A DNA stretch of 64,000 nucleotides from Massospora cicadina (GCA_022478985.1 JAKSZP010007882.1:1-64000); one strand, 5' to 3'. Positions 10,431 to 21,243 are shown, numbered from the stretch's first letter. Made by a program: numbers and translations. Notes: a model not told the origin generated them from the letters alone.

Positions 10431-10869
10431 AAACGTACACTCAGAGTATTGTAAGATTTTATTTACTGAGTGTATAGAGGCATTATAAGCCAAATTGAGG
10501 GTGTGAATAATTTTACCAATAAATCAGGGAATGATTCCTTGATCGCGCTGAGGGGGATTGACAGGTTTGTCCTCATCTAATCAAACTTCAGTCAATTATT
10601 TAAAATTATATGTGGCTTATATCTTGTACATAGTTGTCAGGCATATGGCTGAGAAACTTCTTTAATTATCTCAGGGTTAATCCCCTTCATCCCAGATCTT
10701 GTTGCCAAGTTCAAATCCAAATTAACTTCTTGATACAGCTGATACTGTAAATTTCATCCACAACCAGATCACTGATGTCAATTTCATCATGCATGATATC
10801 AGGAGGAACAAGATTCTCCACAGCTCTATACTGTTCCCTGTCTAGGCCGCGGGCCCTTTTCCCAACTCC

Positions 10870-12115
10870 TTTGCATTTTCAGACTCTTTCACTTGGACCA
10901 CACAACAATTTAATCCTTGGGTTTCTTGCAGTGTAAAGCAAAATATCCCTTTCCTCCGCACTGGTAACAGACTTTCTCCTTATTATTAATCCGTTTAAAG
11001 ACTTCAGGTTTATTCCCCAGCATGGTTCAAATATTCATCTCCTTAGCGCCCTCATTCCCCTTTGTGGGATTCAAATTTCATACTGGGTTAGATTTGAAAT
11101 TTTTATTTGTGGAATTGGAGGTAGCTCTCAAGATTTCCAAATTGTTTACCATCAGAGAGGTGGTAATTTCCATCACAAACACGGAAGACATCATCTGATG
11201 CAAATTTTTGTAGGGCCAAAGGTCTTCTTGTAATGCTGTCAAGCATTGAAATCATCCAGCACTTTCACTCCAACCAGGATTTGCGATTCCTGGTAGAAAC
11301 AATCAGAGAAGCTTGCTAAGGATTCATCTTTATGGAATTGAATGCCCATAAACTCTTGTTTGCGCTTCAACATGCGCATCAGGCTTCCAAATTTCTTCAT
11401 TATGCCACTTTGGCCTCTGCGTATGACCAGATGTCCCCCTATAGATGGGGCAACACTAGTTTTTGACAATTGGTATCCAGGTAATTCATCACTGGCAATG
11501 CCTTTTGACAATCACCATACCCGTACATTGTCATATCAAACAAATTGAAAAACGCTGGGGCGTTATCCCAATGGAAAGTTAGCAATTTCAGTGTCACTTT
11601 GAATTCCTCTGGGGTTTCTCTACCCACCTCTCTGATTCAGCTACTTGGCTCACTTGGGGAGTAGTTTCATGCGTCATCTCTGAAATAGTTGTAAAAGCAG
11701 GCGGCATATTTCTAGGGGTTGTCATCTTTCCAATTAGTGTATGGGGAGTTCTTTCTTTAGCATCTGTCACTGCATATGGCTCACATTTGCATTTGTGAAT
11801 CTTCAACTCCTCGACCTGTTTAATCAGCCACTCAATATCTGTGCTGAATGCTCTTAAATGAACAAGATCTGCTTCACACTCCATTTTCAGAAATAAGACT
11901 TCTCAAATTAAGTCACCTTCTTTCTTCTTTAGTGATGTTACTTTAAAGTAACTCATTTCTGAAACTTGCGACATTATTGGCCCCTTCCTCCATCTTGGTG
12001 ACTCTCTCCTCCAAGGTTGCAAATTCTTGATAGCCCGCTGAGTTAAGGGCGTTCTGGTCAACAGTTGCCAGCTCCATCTATAGTATTCTTATCTCATCTT
12101 TATATGACATCATAT
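10870..12115 (-). pseudogene. Element B Gag (capsid and zinc knuckle), broken
   Basis: Gag forms the particle shell and packages RNA. Minus-strand pieces run from about 12110: an N-terminal coiled-coil-like part (11594-11884, including FSTDIEWLIKQVEELKIHKC); a capsid part (11239-11627, with EEFKVTLKLLTFHWDNAPAF and KKFGSLMRMLKRKQEFMG); and a zinc knuckle at about 10930-10985 reading CYQCGGKGYFALHC. In the knuckle the usual His of C-X2-C-X4-H-X4-C is Tyr (CAT to TAT would explain it). D has the homologous capsid peptide NEFGSLEKLASRKKEFM. Confidence 0.75.
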
Positions 12116-12139
12116 TCTAATCTTTTCTACTCAACTACA

Positions 12140-12157
12140 CCCCTGTAGTGAACACCA
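12140..12157 (-). other. Element B primer-binding site
   Basis: Two bases inside the 5' LTR boundary the minus strand reads TGGTGTTCACTACAGGGG, complementary to a tRNA 3' end ...CCCCTGTAGTGAACACCA. Near-identical sites adjoin LTRs of D (37833), G (26678-26695) and H2 (63475-63492). I cannot say which tRNA this is. Confidence 0.75.
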
Positions 12158-12159
12158 AT

Positions 12160-13288
12160 TGTTAAATTTTATAGGTTTTTGATTATTCTCAGTTAATAAC
12201 CCCTATAAATATATTAACTGCACAGGTTCAAGATTTTGTGCAATTCTCCATGTTGCATGTTAGTAGCTGATATAATTGTTGATAATAGTATGGCAACTAT
12301 TATCCATAGTTGAATTGAAGTACTAGATTTTGGTCCAACGCTTAGCCAGTATTTCTTCTTGAAATACTTATGAATTTTGAATAGGTACTCATTCCCTGGT
12401 ACTGCCTAAATCAATCTACGCTTAGATCCCTGTTTACAGTTTCTCTGTGATACACAGTTGGCAGCAATCCCTGATTCAATTCAGCTTCTCTGGATCCCCG
12501 CTCAGATTCTTACTCTTTATCCTAAAAGTCTCCCAATGATTCCACACAGCAATAATTTCTTTGAGAAAGAATAGAACTCAAATGGATTCTGATAAAAGTA
12601 TATTAAGATAATACTCTGATAATAAGTCTGTAAAGTAGTGTGTTTTTATTAGTGAATTCTTTAGGAAATTTATAGTGGGAAATTAAGTGCCTAACCCTTG
12701 GTTGGCACATTCTAGATGGAATGGCAGCCAATGCTATTGAATTACCCATCCTCATCTCAGCATCAATGGTCTTCCCCATCTTGGCTAGGATTCTGTCATT
12801 GGACATCCTTGAGACCTAATATGGAAAGAGTCAGAAAATGTGTCCCTAATGTTTTCCTCTCGATCCAAGCAAACTAACAATATTTGGCAAGCGACCTGCT
12901 TAGGTAATGGGACTTGTTACCCATTAAGGCAGGTTGTGAACCAACTGATTAATTTACTAGTTGCAGGTGGCATCACACACCTCGCAACTTACTCTTTAAA
13001 TTTCCAATTGGTCAGTGATGAAACCTTACCAATCCCAATTGGTACACCTGATAATTAATCAACTATCAGATGCCCCCGTTTTGTTGGCAACTCTGTCCAA
13101 TAAGATCTTAAGCATTCATCCAAATCAATCCCTGACAGATCTGACCAGGTCAATAACCTAAAATCCCCCAAACATAGTTACCCCAAAATCAGGGTCAACC
13201 AATATCCAATTCACTTTGCATTAGGGACTTATCCCCTAGCAATCCCTGGTAATCTAGTCAGCTGGGAATTTGGGCAAAAATCCCAACA
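12160..13288 (-). repeat. Element B 5' LTR (1129 bp)
   Basis: Partner of 2908-4029. In plus orientation it runs from TGTTAAATTTTATAGG to AAATCCCAACA. It is followed by the second GTGAC copy and then the continuation of A integrase. Confidence 0.92.
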
Positions 13289-13710
13289 GTGACAGAGAAA
13301 TTGCCGTTCAAACTTTTATATGGGCAAAAGACCATATTGCTGCTAGTATTGTATTCTTCAGTAAATCCATCTTTGGGGATGAGTGCTATACAATATCTAT
13401 CCTGACTGGTCAATATCCTGATTAAATTACAATCTTGGGCATTTGAAATGACAATGAAAAGAGGAATCAATGCAAAGAAAATGGTTGACCAGAATCAGCC
13501 TGCATTGAAAGAATACCATGTGGGTGATAGGGTAGCTTATTGTGATACCCATGGATTTGGGAAATAAAATAAGTTGGACACCCTATGGAAGGGACCATTT
13601 GAAATTATTACCAAGTCAGTAAATGATGCCTATACAATCAAGAATACCAAATATGGTTTCATAGTCATTAGAGTCCCTGTGAAAACTTATAATATAGGAC
13701 TTAAGAGGTA
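13289..13710 (+). pseudogene. Element A integrase C-terminus
   Basis: The frame resumes as VTEKLPFKLLYGQKT and reaches YHVGDRVAYCDTHGFG and then GPFEIITKSVNDAYTIK, the GPF-type C-terminal domain that binds DNA. B and D have the same blocks. The rest of the protein lies at 2290-2907 on the other side of element B. Confidence 0.85.
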
Positions 13711-13951
13711 AAATAATAATAATATATAAGAAAAAAGTTAAAAAGTTAAAAAGATGCATAAAAAATATAAAAAAGTTAAAAAAATCGATTTTTATTCTTT
13801 GTGTGGTGATGCATTTGGTACTATTCCCACCTACCAAGCGTGGAGGAAGAGAAAGACAATGATGGGCATGAGTCCCAAGGTTGGCAGGGTCAGGATGGGG
13901 TGAAACTAGAGTCACTGGAATAGTCCCTATTAACAAGTTCTTGAAATCTGT

Positions 13952-14111
13952 CTTGGGGTTGGTACAGGTTAAATGGCAAGATGTCATTGAGAACCCATTC
14001 TGGGATTAGTACAGGTTGACTAAGGAGTCACTGAAATCTGTCCTAGGGTTGGTACAGGTTGAATGGCAAGATGCCATTTGGAACCCATCCTGGGGTTTGT
14101 ACAGGTGGACC
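13952..14111. repeat. Tandem duplication of 80 bp in A 3' region
   Basis: Two adjacent units (13952-14031 and 14032-14111) share TGAAATCTGTC and TACAGGTT words at the same offsets, with roughly ten differences. Untranslated 3' region of element A. Confidence 0.75.
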
Positions 14112-14335
14112 AATTCATATTTTGTCAAGGATACCAAGATGGGACTGGTGTGGCATGATGTGGGAATTGCACTCAAGAAGAGGTGGCAGCAGGTAGCAAT
14201 AAAGGACAAGAAGTTGCAAAGCTGAACAGAGCATATGGGTGTTGAGTGTGGATAGAGATGAACTCCATTGAGGTCATAGAGATATGACATATGAACATGA
14301 GCACAGGCTGAGGTGGCTTCCATCCCCAAAGGTTC

Positions 14336-14615
14336 TATCTTTATTTTATTTGAGGTGGGCCAACCTGAGGATGATACCACACCAATTAAGGGAAATCAAA
14401 TGAATGGGAAAGGAGGACAAAATCTGGCAAACCTTCATGCATGGCATATGATAGGCCAGGAACTCCATGGACTGCCTTTGATATTTGCTATCTTGGTTCA
14501 GGGCATTGGTGCGCAACGCCAACACAGTCATAATTGTCCCCTACCCAAAGTTCCAGTACCAGGATTGAACTTGGGGAGGCAGCGCCAAGGGTTCTATCTT
14601 CTGATGGATAATCTG
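14336..14615 (-). mobile_element. SINE family II, copy 1 (minus)
   Basis: On the minus strand it matches the copies at 20948 and 21889: a tRNA-like head (TGCCTCCCCAAGTTCAATCC, B-box-like), the body word GGGGACAATTATGACTGTG, and a tail GGCCCACCTCAAATAAAATA. The A-box half is more diverged. It sits in the 3' untranslated part of element A just before the polypurine tract. I did not resolve its target duplication. Confidence 0.75.
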
Positions 14616-14631
14616 GTCAAGAGGGAAGATA

Positions 14632-15523
14632 TGTTGGAATTTCAGTTGACCACTTTATCCATCTATTGACTGATTAATTAATTTGACAATTGATGGTTAC
14701 AATTTAAAATTTTGGCAACAGTCACTGAAAGATATTCTCATTGGGAATCATCTCCAATGATATTGAGCAAGGATTTGATTTGGGAGCAACAACCAAGGGC
14801 TGAAATATGGGGAATTGTCCAGAGCAAACAGATGGGGAATCATCAGAAAGAACCTAGGAATTCTAACACTTGTGTCAAATGGTAGAATTGTCATCAGCCA
14901 ACACAATTAAATCAATTAGTATTGAGTTTCTGGCACCAATAAATTTGTCACCAAGCACCAAGGATTACGCTACCTAAGAAAATCAAGGCAAGGATACCAG
15001 ACGAGATTCAGTGTCTAAAACTTGAGGGTCAATCCAGTATAGGTGAACAAATAATTTCCAGCGGACAGCTGAAAAGTTGTGCACCAATTTTACTATAAAA
15101 ACCTCTAAATATTCCCTAATAAAATTAGATTTTACCCTGATAATAACTTAGTTGTTTATACATTGGTTGTATAGTATTACTCTTGGGATAGGAGTGCAAG
15201 GATCAGATATTCTTAGGTTGTTATTATAAAGTCACCTCTTGGCTCTGATGAAAAGAATAGGGAAAGTGTTCCCTACCAGTACCAAGATATCTTCAAGAAG
15301 AAGCACCTGTTTAGCATTGGACCCTCTAATCAATGTGGCTTTTGGGCAATCAACTTTAATAATAATCTTCATACTATTATTGCTCCAGTTTATCTGTTTT
15401 CAATCAATCAATGCAAGTGGTCAAGGATCTGTGCAGTTGAAATCAAGGTGCAGAAGCAAGCTACCATCTAGCAGCCCAGATTTTAATAACTAGGAAGTGT
15501 ATTATACCTGTGATAATTTAACA
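14632..15523 (+). repeat. Element A 3' LTR (about 892 bp)
   Basis: Starts TGTTGGAATTTCAG directly after a purine tract and ends GATAATTTAACA, the same last nine bases as B's LTR end in its own orientation. The 5' partner is outside the window, so the right edge rests on that end match. It contains a 126-bp T-rich stretch with a TATAAAAACC word near 15100 that may be the promoter. Confidence 0.65.
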
Positions 15524-15700
15524 AAATCCTTTTTATTTAGGCTTATAGAAAGTTAAGATATAAAATAGCTATATAGTTTAAATTTTAGTAATATCTATAG
15601 GTTTGTCAGAGATCTTTAGCTTATATATATATGGTAAATAGTTTACATTTACTTTAGTTAATAGGATATACAATTATAAATCAAATTTAAATTGGGGATA

Positions 15701-15827
15701 AAAAGGATGGTTAGCCTGGCAGCTAAAACTGCTTCCACCCTAGTGCAAGTTTTGAGTTCGAAACCAGTACTGGCTAGAAAAATTCTTAGTGTGGTATATT
15801 TGTCCCAAGGTTAACCCACCTCAAATA
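15701..15827 (+). mobile_element. SINE family III (127 bp)
   Basis: A tRNA-like 5' half with an A-box-like GGATGGTTAGCCTGGC and a B-box-like GAGTTCGAAACC. The 3' end is AACCCACCTCAAA. It is flanked by TTTAAATTGGGGATA (15686-15700) and TTTAAATTGAGGATA (15828-15842), 14 of 15 identical, so this is a bounded retroposon. Its head differs from families I and II, but the tail matches theirs. Confidence 0.85.
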
Positions 15828-15842
15828 TTTAAATTGAGGATA

Positions 15843-17563
15843 GAGGTATAGTTGTTACATGTCCAACTACCACACTGAAAGTATTTATTTAAATCCCACC
15901 CCATGCACATAAACTGGGGTGCCAGGCATAGACTCCTATTAATAGAGATTTAGGCAATTTATTCAGAAGCTTTATTCTATTGGAAATAACCTGAATAAAA
16001 GTATCAAAGCAATTGTAAAAACTATTAACCAAAGTTCCACCCAATAGATTTTAGATTAATTATCCTATACATTTTCCTTGCTTTGGTAGTGTATGCCCCC
16101 GGCTAACTACCTCAAATAATAAAGTTTTTTACTCTAATCTAGTTTAAGTTGATTAGAGATTTGCCTGTTATATATCTCAAAATAGTTTTAACTTGCTCAA
16201 GTCTTCAATCGATTATATTTCCTGACAGGTTAGTTCAAAAACAGTCAATCCTGACTGCATATTAAATCACACTTGACCTCACCTGAAATAATATTTAAAG
16301 TTAACCACTTCTATATAGCTATTACTCCTTTTTAACCATTACTTATAAATGCAAAGGTTCTCTATAAAGATCAATAGTTAAACATGTCTAGTCATTATTT
16401 AAATTGTTATGCCTTCTTAACAGCCTACAAGTCCAATTTTCAAGCTAGCTCTTCACCAGCCTAAATTATTGTCATTTTTAAAAGTCCATATTGGGCCTGT
16501 TTCCCACCAACCTCCTATTTTAAAGACAATCTAGTTCTAAAAAGTGGTTTGGTTTTATAGAATTAAAACTTTGTTAAAGTATCACACTTGTTTTATGAAG
16601 TTTATTGGCTAACTTTAAACGCCAGTGTTAGGACTGCTGCATTCACACGGATAAAATTAAAGTAAATGCCTTTAAAGCAAAGTAAATAGTAAACCAATTT
16701 GACTTTTGTAATCAATCTGAGTAATTTGCATAGCTACGTTACCAACACCGTAGAATGTATCAAAAGGGCGTAGTGCACAAACGCTCATCTTAATTAAATA
16801 CTCCAATGAAATACTGGCTACAATTGCAAAGTAATCCTCTAATGATGCTTTGCAAGCTAGAGTATGATCAAAACAAACATGACCTGATAAACTTATTTAA
16901 AAACTTTTTCCGATAAAAAGGATATTCATTATCCATACCAGCGCAATGTCAAAAGCTTATAGCGGGTGGGATGTCCCCACCCAAATATCACTCAGATGGG
17001 CTTGATTAGTATCCTGGTTAAAAACCTTCGTACTAGTTATAAATCGTAGGCTAATGACCCATGGTAAAACAAGATTAAGTTAAAAGGCTTGACAATAATA
17101 AAAAGAAATGATATATCATAGAAAGGACAAACTTAAAAGCCAAGTTAGATGTGGATCAAATAAATTGCTTCAACCGAAACAATACAAAGATGCGCTTGAT
17201 TCGTAATCAAAAAAGTTAAAGAAAAGCACAAAAGCCTTTAACTATAAAAAGCAATAAACAAGGTATAGCTCGGAAGATAAAACGTCACTGCCTACGTGAA
17301 AAAGATGCGGAATAAATAGAAATATAAATGGATAACGCCCCTTAAAACTAATTGGATTTCCATGCCATATATAGCGGTAAAACCCAAGGAAGTGAATGGA
17401 ATGCAAAATCAAATTATTTTAAAAACTTTACGTTGTCATCATACTGTAATCAAAACTGCAAAAAAACCTATATTGAAATAAGCAAAATCTTAAATGCACA
17501 AAGCTCTTACAAAACTACAGATACAGCTCATAATTTCTATTAAAAGACCATTGCTTATTTCAT
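15843..17563. other. AT-rich intergenic DNA 3' of CK2
   Basis: No gene recognised. A SINE-tail-like word (ACTACCTCAAATAATAAAG) lies at 16108-16126. A perfect short hairpin (GGGTGGG ... CCCACCC) is at about 16975-16993. A 63-codon frame at 17352-17543 matches nothing known to me. The 17000-17560 part is free of obvious TE sequence and may hold the 3' flank of CK2. Confidence 0.5.
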
Positions 17564-18909
17564 TCAGTTATCAACACATGCGGAATCGCTAGGCGGAGTG
17601 GCTTCAGGGTTCCTAATCGGCTCAAAGTAAGGATGAGCCATCGCCTCACGAGGAGTTAAGCGTTCCTAATAAACAATTAATAAGCACGTGAACCCAACAA
17701 ATTACCAAGTGATCGTAGCGAAGAAGTTTGTCCAAGAAATCAATTGCAGCATTAGTCACGAGACGCTGGTTTTCGACGGTAATGAATTTGTTCCAGGGTT
17801 TACGAGGGTAACTAATAAAGTTTGAAAAGAGATCGTATCCAAATATACCTCCCAAGTATCTCGTCGTAGTGGTCATCAAGGGTAATACTATATTTTTCAA
17901 GGTACACGGATAGGTTATCAGTCCCCAAAACCTTGGCTATTTTTACAAGCTGATCGTAGTTGTCAGAGCCTAAAAATCATTAAGGGAAGAAGACAACAAA
18001 GTACCGTGGAAGAAGGGCTCTTTCCGGAAAATCTATCAAATTAAAAAAGAGTCTAGAATAGTTCATACCATGCTAGCAAGCATGCAACCGGTGCTCCACA
18101 TGTCTAAAGAATAATCATACTGTTCAAACCCAACTAAAAGCTCGGGTCCTTTGAAATACCGCGAAGCTACACGAACGTTGTAGTGCGTTTTGGGATGGTA
18201 AAATTCTGCAAGCCCCCAATCTATTAGGCGAAGCTACCAATTTGAGTTCCAAAATAACTGTAACCTTTACTTTTTTCTGGGTATGGTCGATCATGACGTT
18301 GTGCGGTTTCACGTCGCGGTGCATAATGCCACGAGAATGACAAAAGTCCAAGGCCTGGAAAATAATATAGGTAAGCTGGAATTTCAATACCTTTAAAAGC
18401 TCAAACATATAAAAACGAATATCATAGTCGCTAAATTTGGGGTATAGCGTTTTAAAATCCTGATTGTTAACGTGTTCAAAAATCAAAGCGGGCGTTTTGA
18501 CCTAAATATAAAAAGGTTAGCATCCAAGATGAAAAATGCATTTAGGTTACCTCGGGATCGCGAACGATATCAATTAGCCCAATAATATTGACACCGCCTG
18601 CCAAGTTTTGCAGAATCTTGATTTCACGTTTAATTTTCTTCTTTTTGACGGGTTTGAGAACTTTGATGATGCATCTCTCGTTGGTGTTAAGGTTACAACC
18701 TTCAAACACTTCGGAATACTTTCCACGGCCAACTTTTTTGATGATTTCGTAATTGTCTTGGATGCTATACTTGGCTTTTAGAATTTGTGCACAAAAGAAA
18801 GCTGCGTCAAAGCTTACCCCCAGTTGATGCTTAGGTTGTCATAATCCCAGTAATCTTTTGGATACTTTGAAAGGACATCCGTATACTCTCTTGAAACACT
18901 TTCATACAT
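17564..18909 (-). CDS. Casein kinase 2 catalytic subunit alpha, nine exons
   Basis: Ser/Thr kinase CK2 alpha phosphorylates acidic Ser/Thr sites in many nuclear and cytoplasmic proteins. Minus-strand exons: 18909-18818, 18764-18551, 18501-18391, 18354-18271, 18233-18069, 18032-18005, 17969-17849, 17811-17706, 17665-17564 (340 codons plus TGA), the usual family length. All introns are GT..AG: 53, 49, 36, 37, 36, 35, 37 and 40 nt. Motifs: DYWDYDNL near the N-terminus; glycine loop GRGKYSEV; the basic cluster [15 protein letters not shown] typical of CK2; [22 protein letters not shown] (DWG rather than DFG, diagnostic of CK2); [48 protein letters not shown]. No internal stops. The only intact host gene seen. 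Fungal-like, but placement is unproven. Confidence 0.97.
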
Positions 18910-19260
18910 TCTATTGAGAAGCTATAAGAGCCTAGAGGAAGAAGCAATAGTTGATCAACCCAACCGTTTGTAGTCTTCGGAAGGCAGGTGAATGCGCGAA
19001 TCTGGCCACCAAAAAACTTAGTTCCTCAGAATCAAGCCTTAGCTAATATATTAATTTATATCCTTCACCTTACCACAGATAAACGAATTCATACCCTTTG
19101 TTCGATAGTACTGCGACTACCTTATTAAAGTAGAAAATATTAAGTTTAATGATCGGAGCTAACCTCACGTCGTTTCTAGTTGGCAAAGTAAGGATCGCAG
19201 TTTCGATTTTTCGGCCTAAATCCCATCTAGCCAGCTAGATTAGCTAAAACAAAATTTAAA
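18910..19260 (-). other. CK2 5' flank with further splice-compatible open frames
   Basis: Upstream of the CK2 start, minus-strand frames can be joined by short introns like those in CK2. One join gives RNDVVAVLSNKGYEFVYLW and continues LDSEELSFLVARFAHSP (introns of about 48 and 37 nt). An alternative join gives WWPDSRIHLPSEDYKR running in frame into the CK2 Met through a 53-nt intron starting GTTGGG. The two cannot both be right. This may be an N-terminal extension, an upstream ORF, a small neighbouring gene, or chance. Confidence 0.3.
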
Positions 19261-19719
19261 GTTTAATTGCTTTTTCTTTTTTTAAAAAAATTTCATTTAA
19301 CGACTCATTGGTCCTCCTACCTCGAATAAACAAAGATTAATTTAACGACTCGCACCAGCTCGAAGCCTATCAAAATCAAAACTGATTTGTATCAGGAAGT
19401 AGCCAGCTGAATTTGAGATAGCACACACTAAATATTTGCATTGATGTATTTCATTAAACAGTCGCGCATTAAACGGATATTAAAGCATTAAAAGCTCCAA
19501 GAACCTTGTACATTTGGTTTTTATAATATGGACTAAAAGCTTTAGATATCGAAGTAAATGATTAGAACTTTACCAAAACAAAGTAGAGATGCTTATTAAG
19601 GTGTATATATATATATATGCAGATCAACTTTTATCTTGATACTAGCCAAGTAACCCAGCTTTGCTTGGGTTTGTAATTTACCTTATGATTGTAATCAATT
19701 CTTTTAGTTTTTATATTGG

Positions 19720-19975
19720 TAGATGACCATCAATAAATTCGTAAACCATTAAACCTATTGAATTATCCAGTCACCAGCCACTTGGCCAAAATCAATTAAA
19801 CCTATCAAATTAGCAAAATTATTAACCATCTAAACAAAACCAATTGAATTTTCAAATTAGCCAAAACTAATGGCACTCACCCAAAATCAATTGAAACTAT
19901 TGATTTAGCTAAACCATCAACCATTCACCTAAAACTATTGAGCCCATCGAATCAATCAAAAATTTTTAAATAAAA
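19720..19975 (-). repeat. Degenerate ~48-bp minisatellite, array 1
   Basis: On the minus strand, four or so diverged units repeat a pattern like AATTCAATAGGTTTAATTG followed by TTTTGG and a GT/GA-rich tail. The same consensus, in either orientation, recurs at 21285-21480, 22440-22530, 22995-23130 and 23515-23590. Confidence 0.5.
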
Positions 19976-19984
19976 CAAACTAAC

Positions 19985-20584
19985 TTTAAAAAATGCACTA
20001 ATAGTATGAAATAATCGATAAAAGTATGAACAATCAATGAAAATCTTTTTGAAGACAGTGTCATATTTTAAACTGAAATATATTTATTTAACCGAGGCAA
20101 GCCGACCATGGGGCAGGCATTACCGAAAGAAAGAAACGACATGAAACCTGAACAGGATCAACTCCGTCGAAGAAAGTTTTTCCACCTCCGGATCGGGACT
20201 CAAATTTTTCTGGTTACGTCATGGGTAAGGTTTTCGTGTTATTAGACCTACTAACCGCCAATAGCTTCCTTTGGCTGGCACCCCGATCGATGTGCGAAGG
20301 GCGGGAATCGAACCCGCAACCTTCAGGTTGGTAGCCATACGCCCTTACCGACTCACCTTCCACCCCTTAAACTGAAATATAATAATCTTTTATAATATAT
20401 ATACTCAGCATTGTATTCTAGTTGCTTATATTTTACACTTGGACCCTATCCAATATAAAGTCTAATTTGTATTTGTGAGCAGAATTCTATAAGCCAGTTT
20501 AAAATATGACACCAACTTCAAAAAGGTTTTATTGATTATTCATACTTTTATCAATTTTTTCATACTTTTTAGTGCATTTTTTGA
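19985..20584. mobile_element. Element with ~90-bp terminal inverted repeats
   Basis: The left arm 19985-20075 and right arm 20497-20584 are imperfect inverted repeats. Words such as AAAAAATGCACTAA, GATAAAAGTATGAA, CTTTTTGAAG and GTCATATTTTAAAC recur in reverse complement. The interior holds a SINE (20083-20366) that inserted later. No transposase is seen; this is probably a MITE-like or fold-back DNA element. Target duplication not resolved. Confidence 0.65.
20083..20366 (-). mobile_element. SINE family I, copy 1 (minus, 284 bp)
   Basis: On the minus strand it starts GGGGTGGAAGGTGAGTCGGT. Its tRNA-like head carries an A-box region (GGTGAGTCGGTAAGGGC) and a clear B-box (GCGGGTTCGATTCCCGC). 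The tail is TTGCCTCGGTTAAATAAA. Perfect 15-bp target duplications TTAAACTGAAATATA flank it (20068-20082 and 20367-20381). Not a free tRNA gene: the 3' half is unrelated to a tRNA acceptor, and a second ~300-bp copy exists at 54921. Confidence 0.92.
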
Positions 20585-20600
20585 AATCAGTTCTTTTTTT

Positions 20601-20626
20601 TAGTACTAGATGGTCCCAACCCAAGG
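20601..20626 (-). mobile_element. Tiny poly(A)-ended insertion, copy 2 (26 bp)
   Basis: The same core as at 10368, on the minus strand GACCATCTAGTACTA plus A residues. It is flanked by GAAATCAGTTCTTTTTTT at 20583-20600 and 20627-20644. The poly(T) shared with the duplication makes the exact boundary ambiguous by a few bases. Confidence 0.72.
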
Positions 20627-20947
20627 GAAAATCAGTTCTTTTTTTCAAAAAATATTGTATGTTTCAAAGTTGTTTCTTTTATCCATTTTTTAAGAATACT
20701 ATTTCTATATATATTTTTTGAAGTATCACTATTTCTATATAAAATAAAAATTGTCATATATATATGTATATGTGTATCAGATATATTATCTCATAAACTA
20801 ATATACCAAAGATAGCTAAACATGGCACAAATATTTAAAACATTAGGGAACTATTGTAAGCCAGTTTCATTTTCTTAATTATAACAAGATATTTAAAGCC
20901 ATATTATAATGTATCAATAATATATAAAGTATAATGGTAGTCTTTAA

Positions 20948-21243
20948 GGGGGAGGATACCCCAGTGGTAGAATAGGGACCTCTACCACTGCCTCCCCAAG
21001 TTTGATTCCGGTACAGGAACTTTGGGTAGGGGACAACTATGACTGTGTTGGCGTTGCACACCAATGCCCCAAACTGAGATAGCAAATAGCAAAGGTGGTC
21101 CATGGAGTTCCTGGCCTATCATATGCCACACATGGAGGTTTTCTGGATTTTACCCTCCTTTCCCATTCATTCAATTTCCCCTCAATCAGTGCGGTATCAT
21201 CCCCAGGTCAGCCCACCTCAAATAAATTTTTGATTTAAATTTA
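20948..21243 (+). mobile_element. SINE family II, copy 2 (plus, 296 bp)
   Basis: tRNA-like head: GGGGGAGGATACCCCAGTGG then GTAGAATAGGGACC (A-box region, reminiscent of tRNA-Gly) and AAGTTTGATTCCGG (B-box). The tail is CAGCCCACCTCAAATAAAT. Flanks are AATGGTAGTCTTTAA (20933-20947) and AATGATAGTCTTTAA (21244-21258), 14 of 15 identical. Confidence 0.9.

Larger units (their letters stand above)
2908..13288 (-). mobile_element. Ty3/gypsy element B, full length, nested in A
   Basis: A 10,381-bp LTR retrotransposon in minus orientation. It has a 3' LTR (2908-4029), polypurine tract (4030-4046), pol and gag on the minus strand, primer-binding site (12140-12157) and 5' LTR (12160-13288). It begins TGTT and ends AACA and is flanked by GTGAC on both sides. 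Domain order on the minus strand is Gag, protease, RT, RNase H, integrase, which is the Ty3/gypsy order. It is the least decayed pol of the A/B/D family: RT and RNase H have open frames of 126 and 171 codons and an intact YLDD. An extra reading frame lies between integrase and the 3' LTR. Confidence 0.93.
13289..15523 (+). mobile_element. Ty3/gypsy element A, 3' fragment
   Basis: Right part of A after the B insertion: integrase C-terminus (13289-13710), a 3' untranslated stretch with a SINE and an 80-bp tandem duplication, a polypurine tract (AAGAGGGAAGATA just before 14632) and the 3' LTR (14632-15523). Confidence 0.85.

Noticed and set aside
16970..16995. Short perfect hairpin GGGTGGG..CCCACCC as a terminator
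   Set aside because: Isolated, no adjacent transcript, and intrinsic hairpin terminators are not expected in eukaryotic nuclear genes.
18910..19260. Alternative genetic code (TAA/TAG read as Gln)
   Set aside because: One upstream frame looks longer if TAA and TAG are Gln, but stops in the retroelements fall at Trp, Gln, Tyr, Arg and Lys positions alike. CK2 needs no reassigned codon, so the stops are explained by decay.
20280..20360. Possible tRNA gene on the minus strand with a good B-box
   Set aside because: The tRNA-like part is the head of a 284-bp SINE with perfect 15-bp target duplications, and the same unit recurs at 54921 in the other orientation. The acceptor 3' half of a tRNA is missing.
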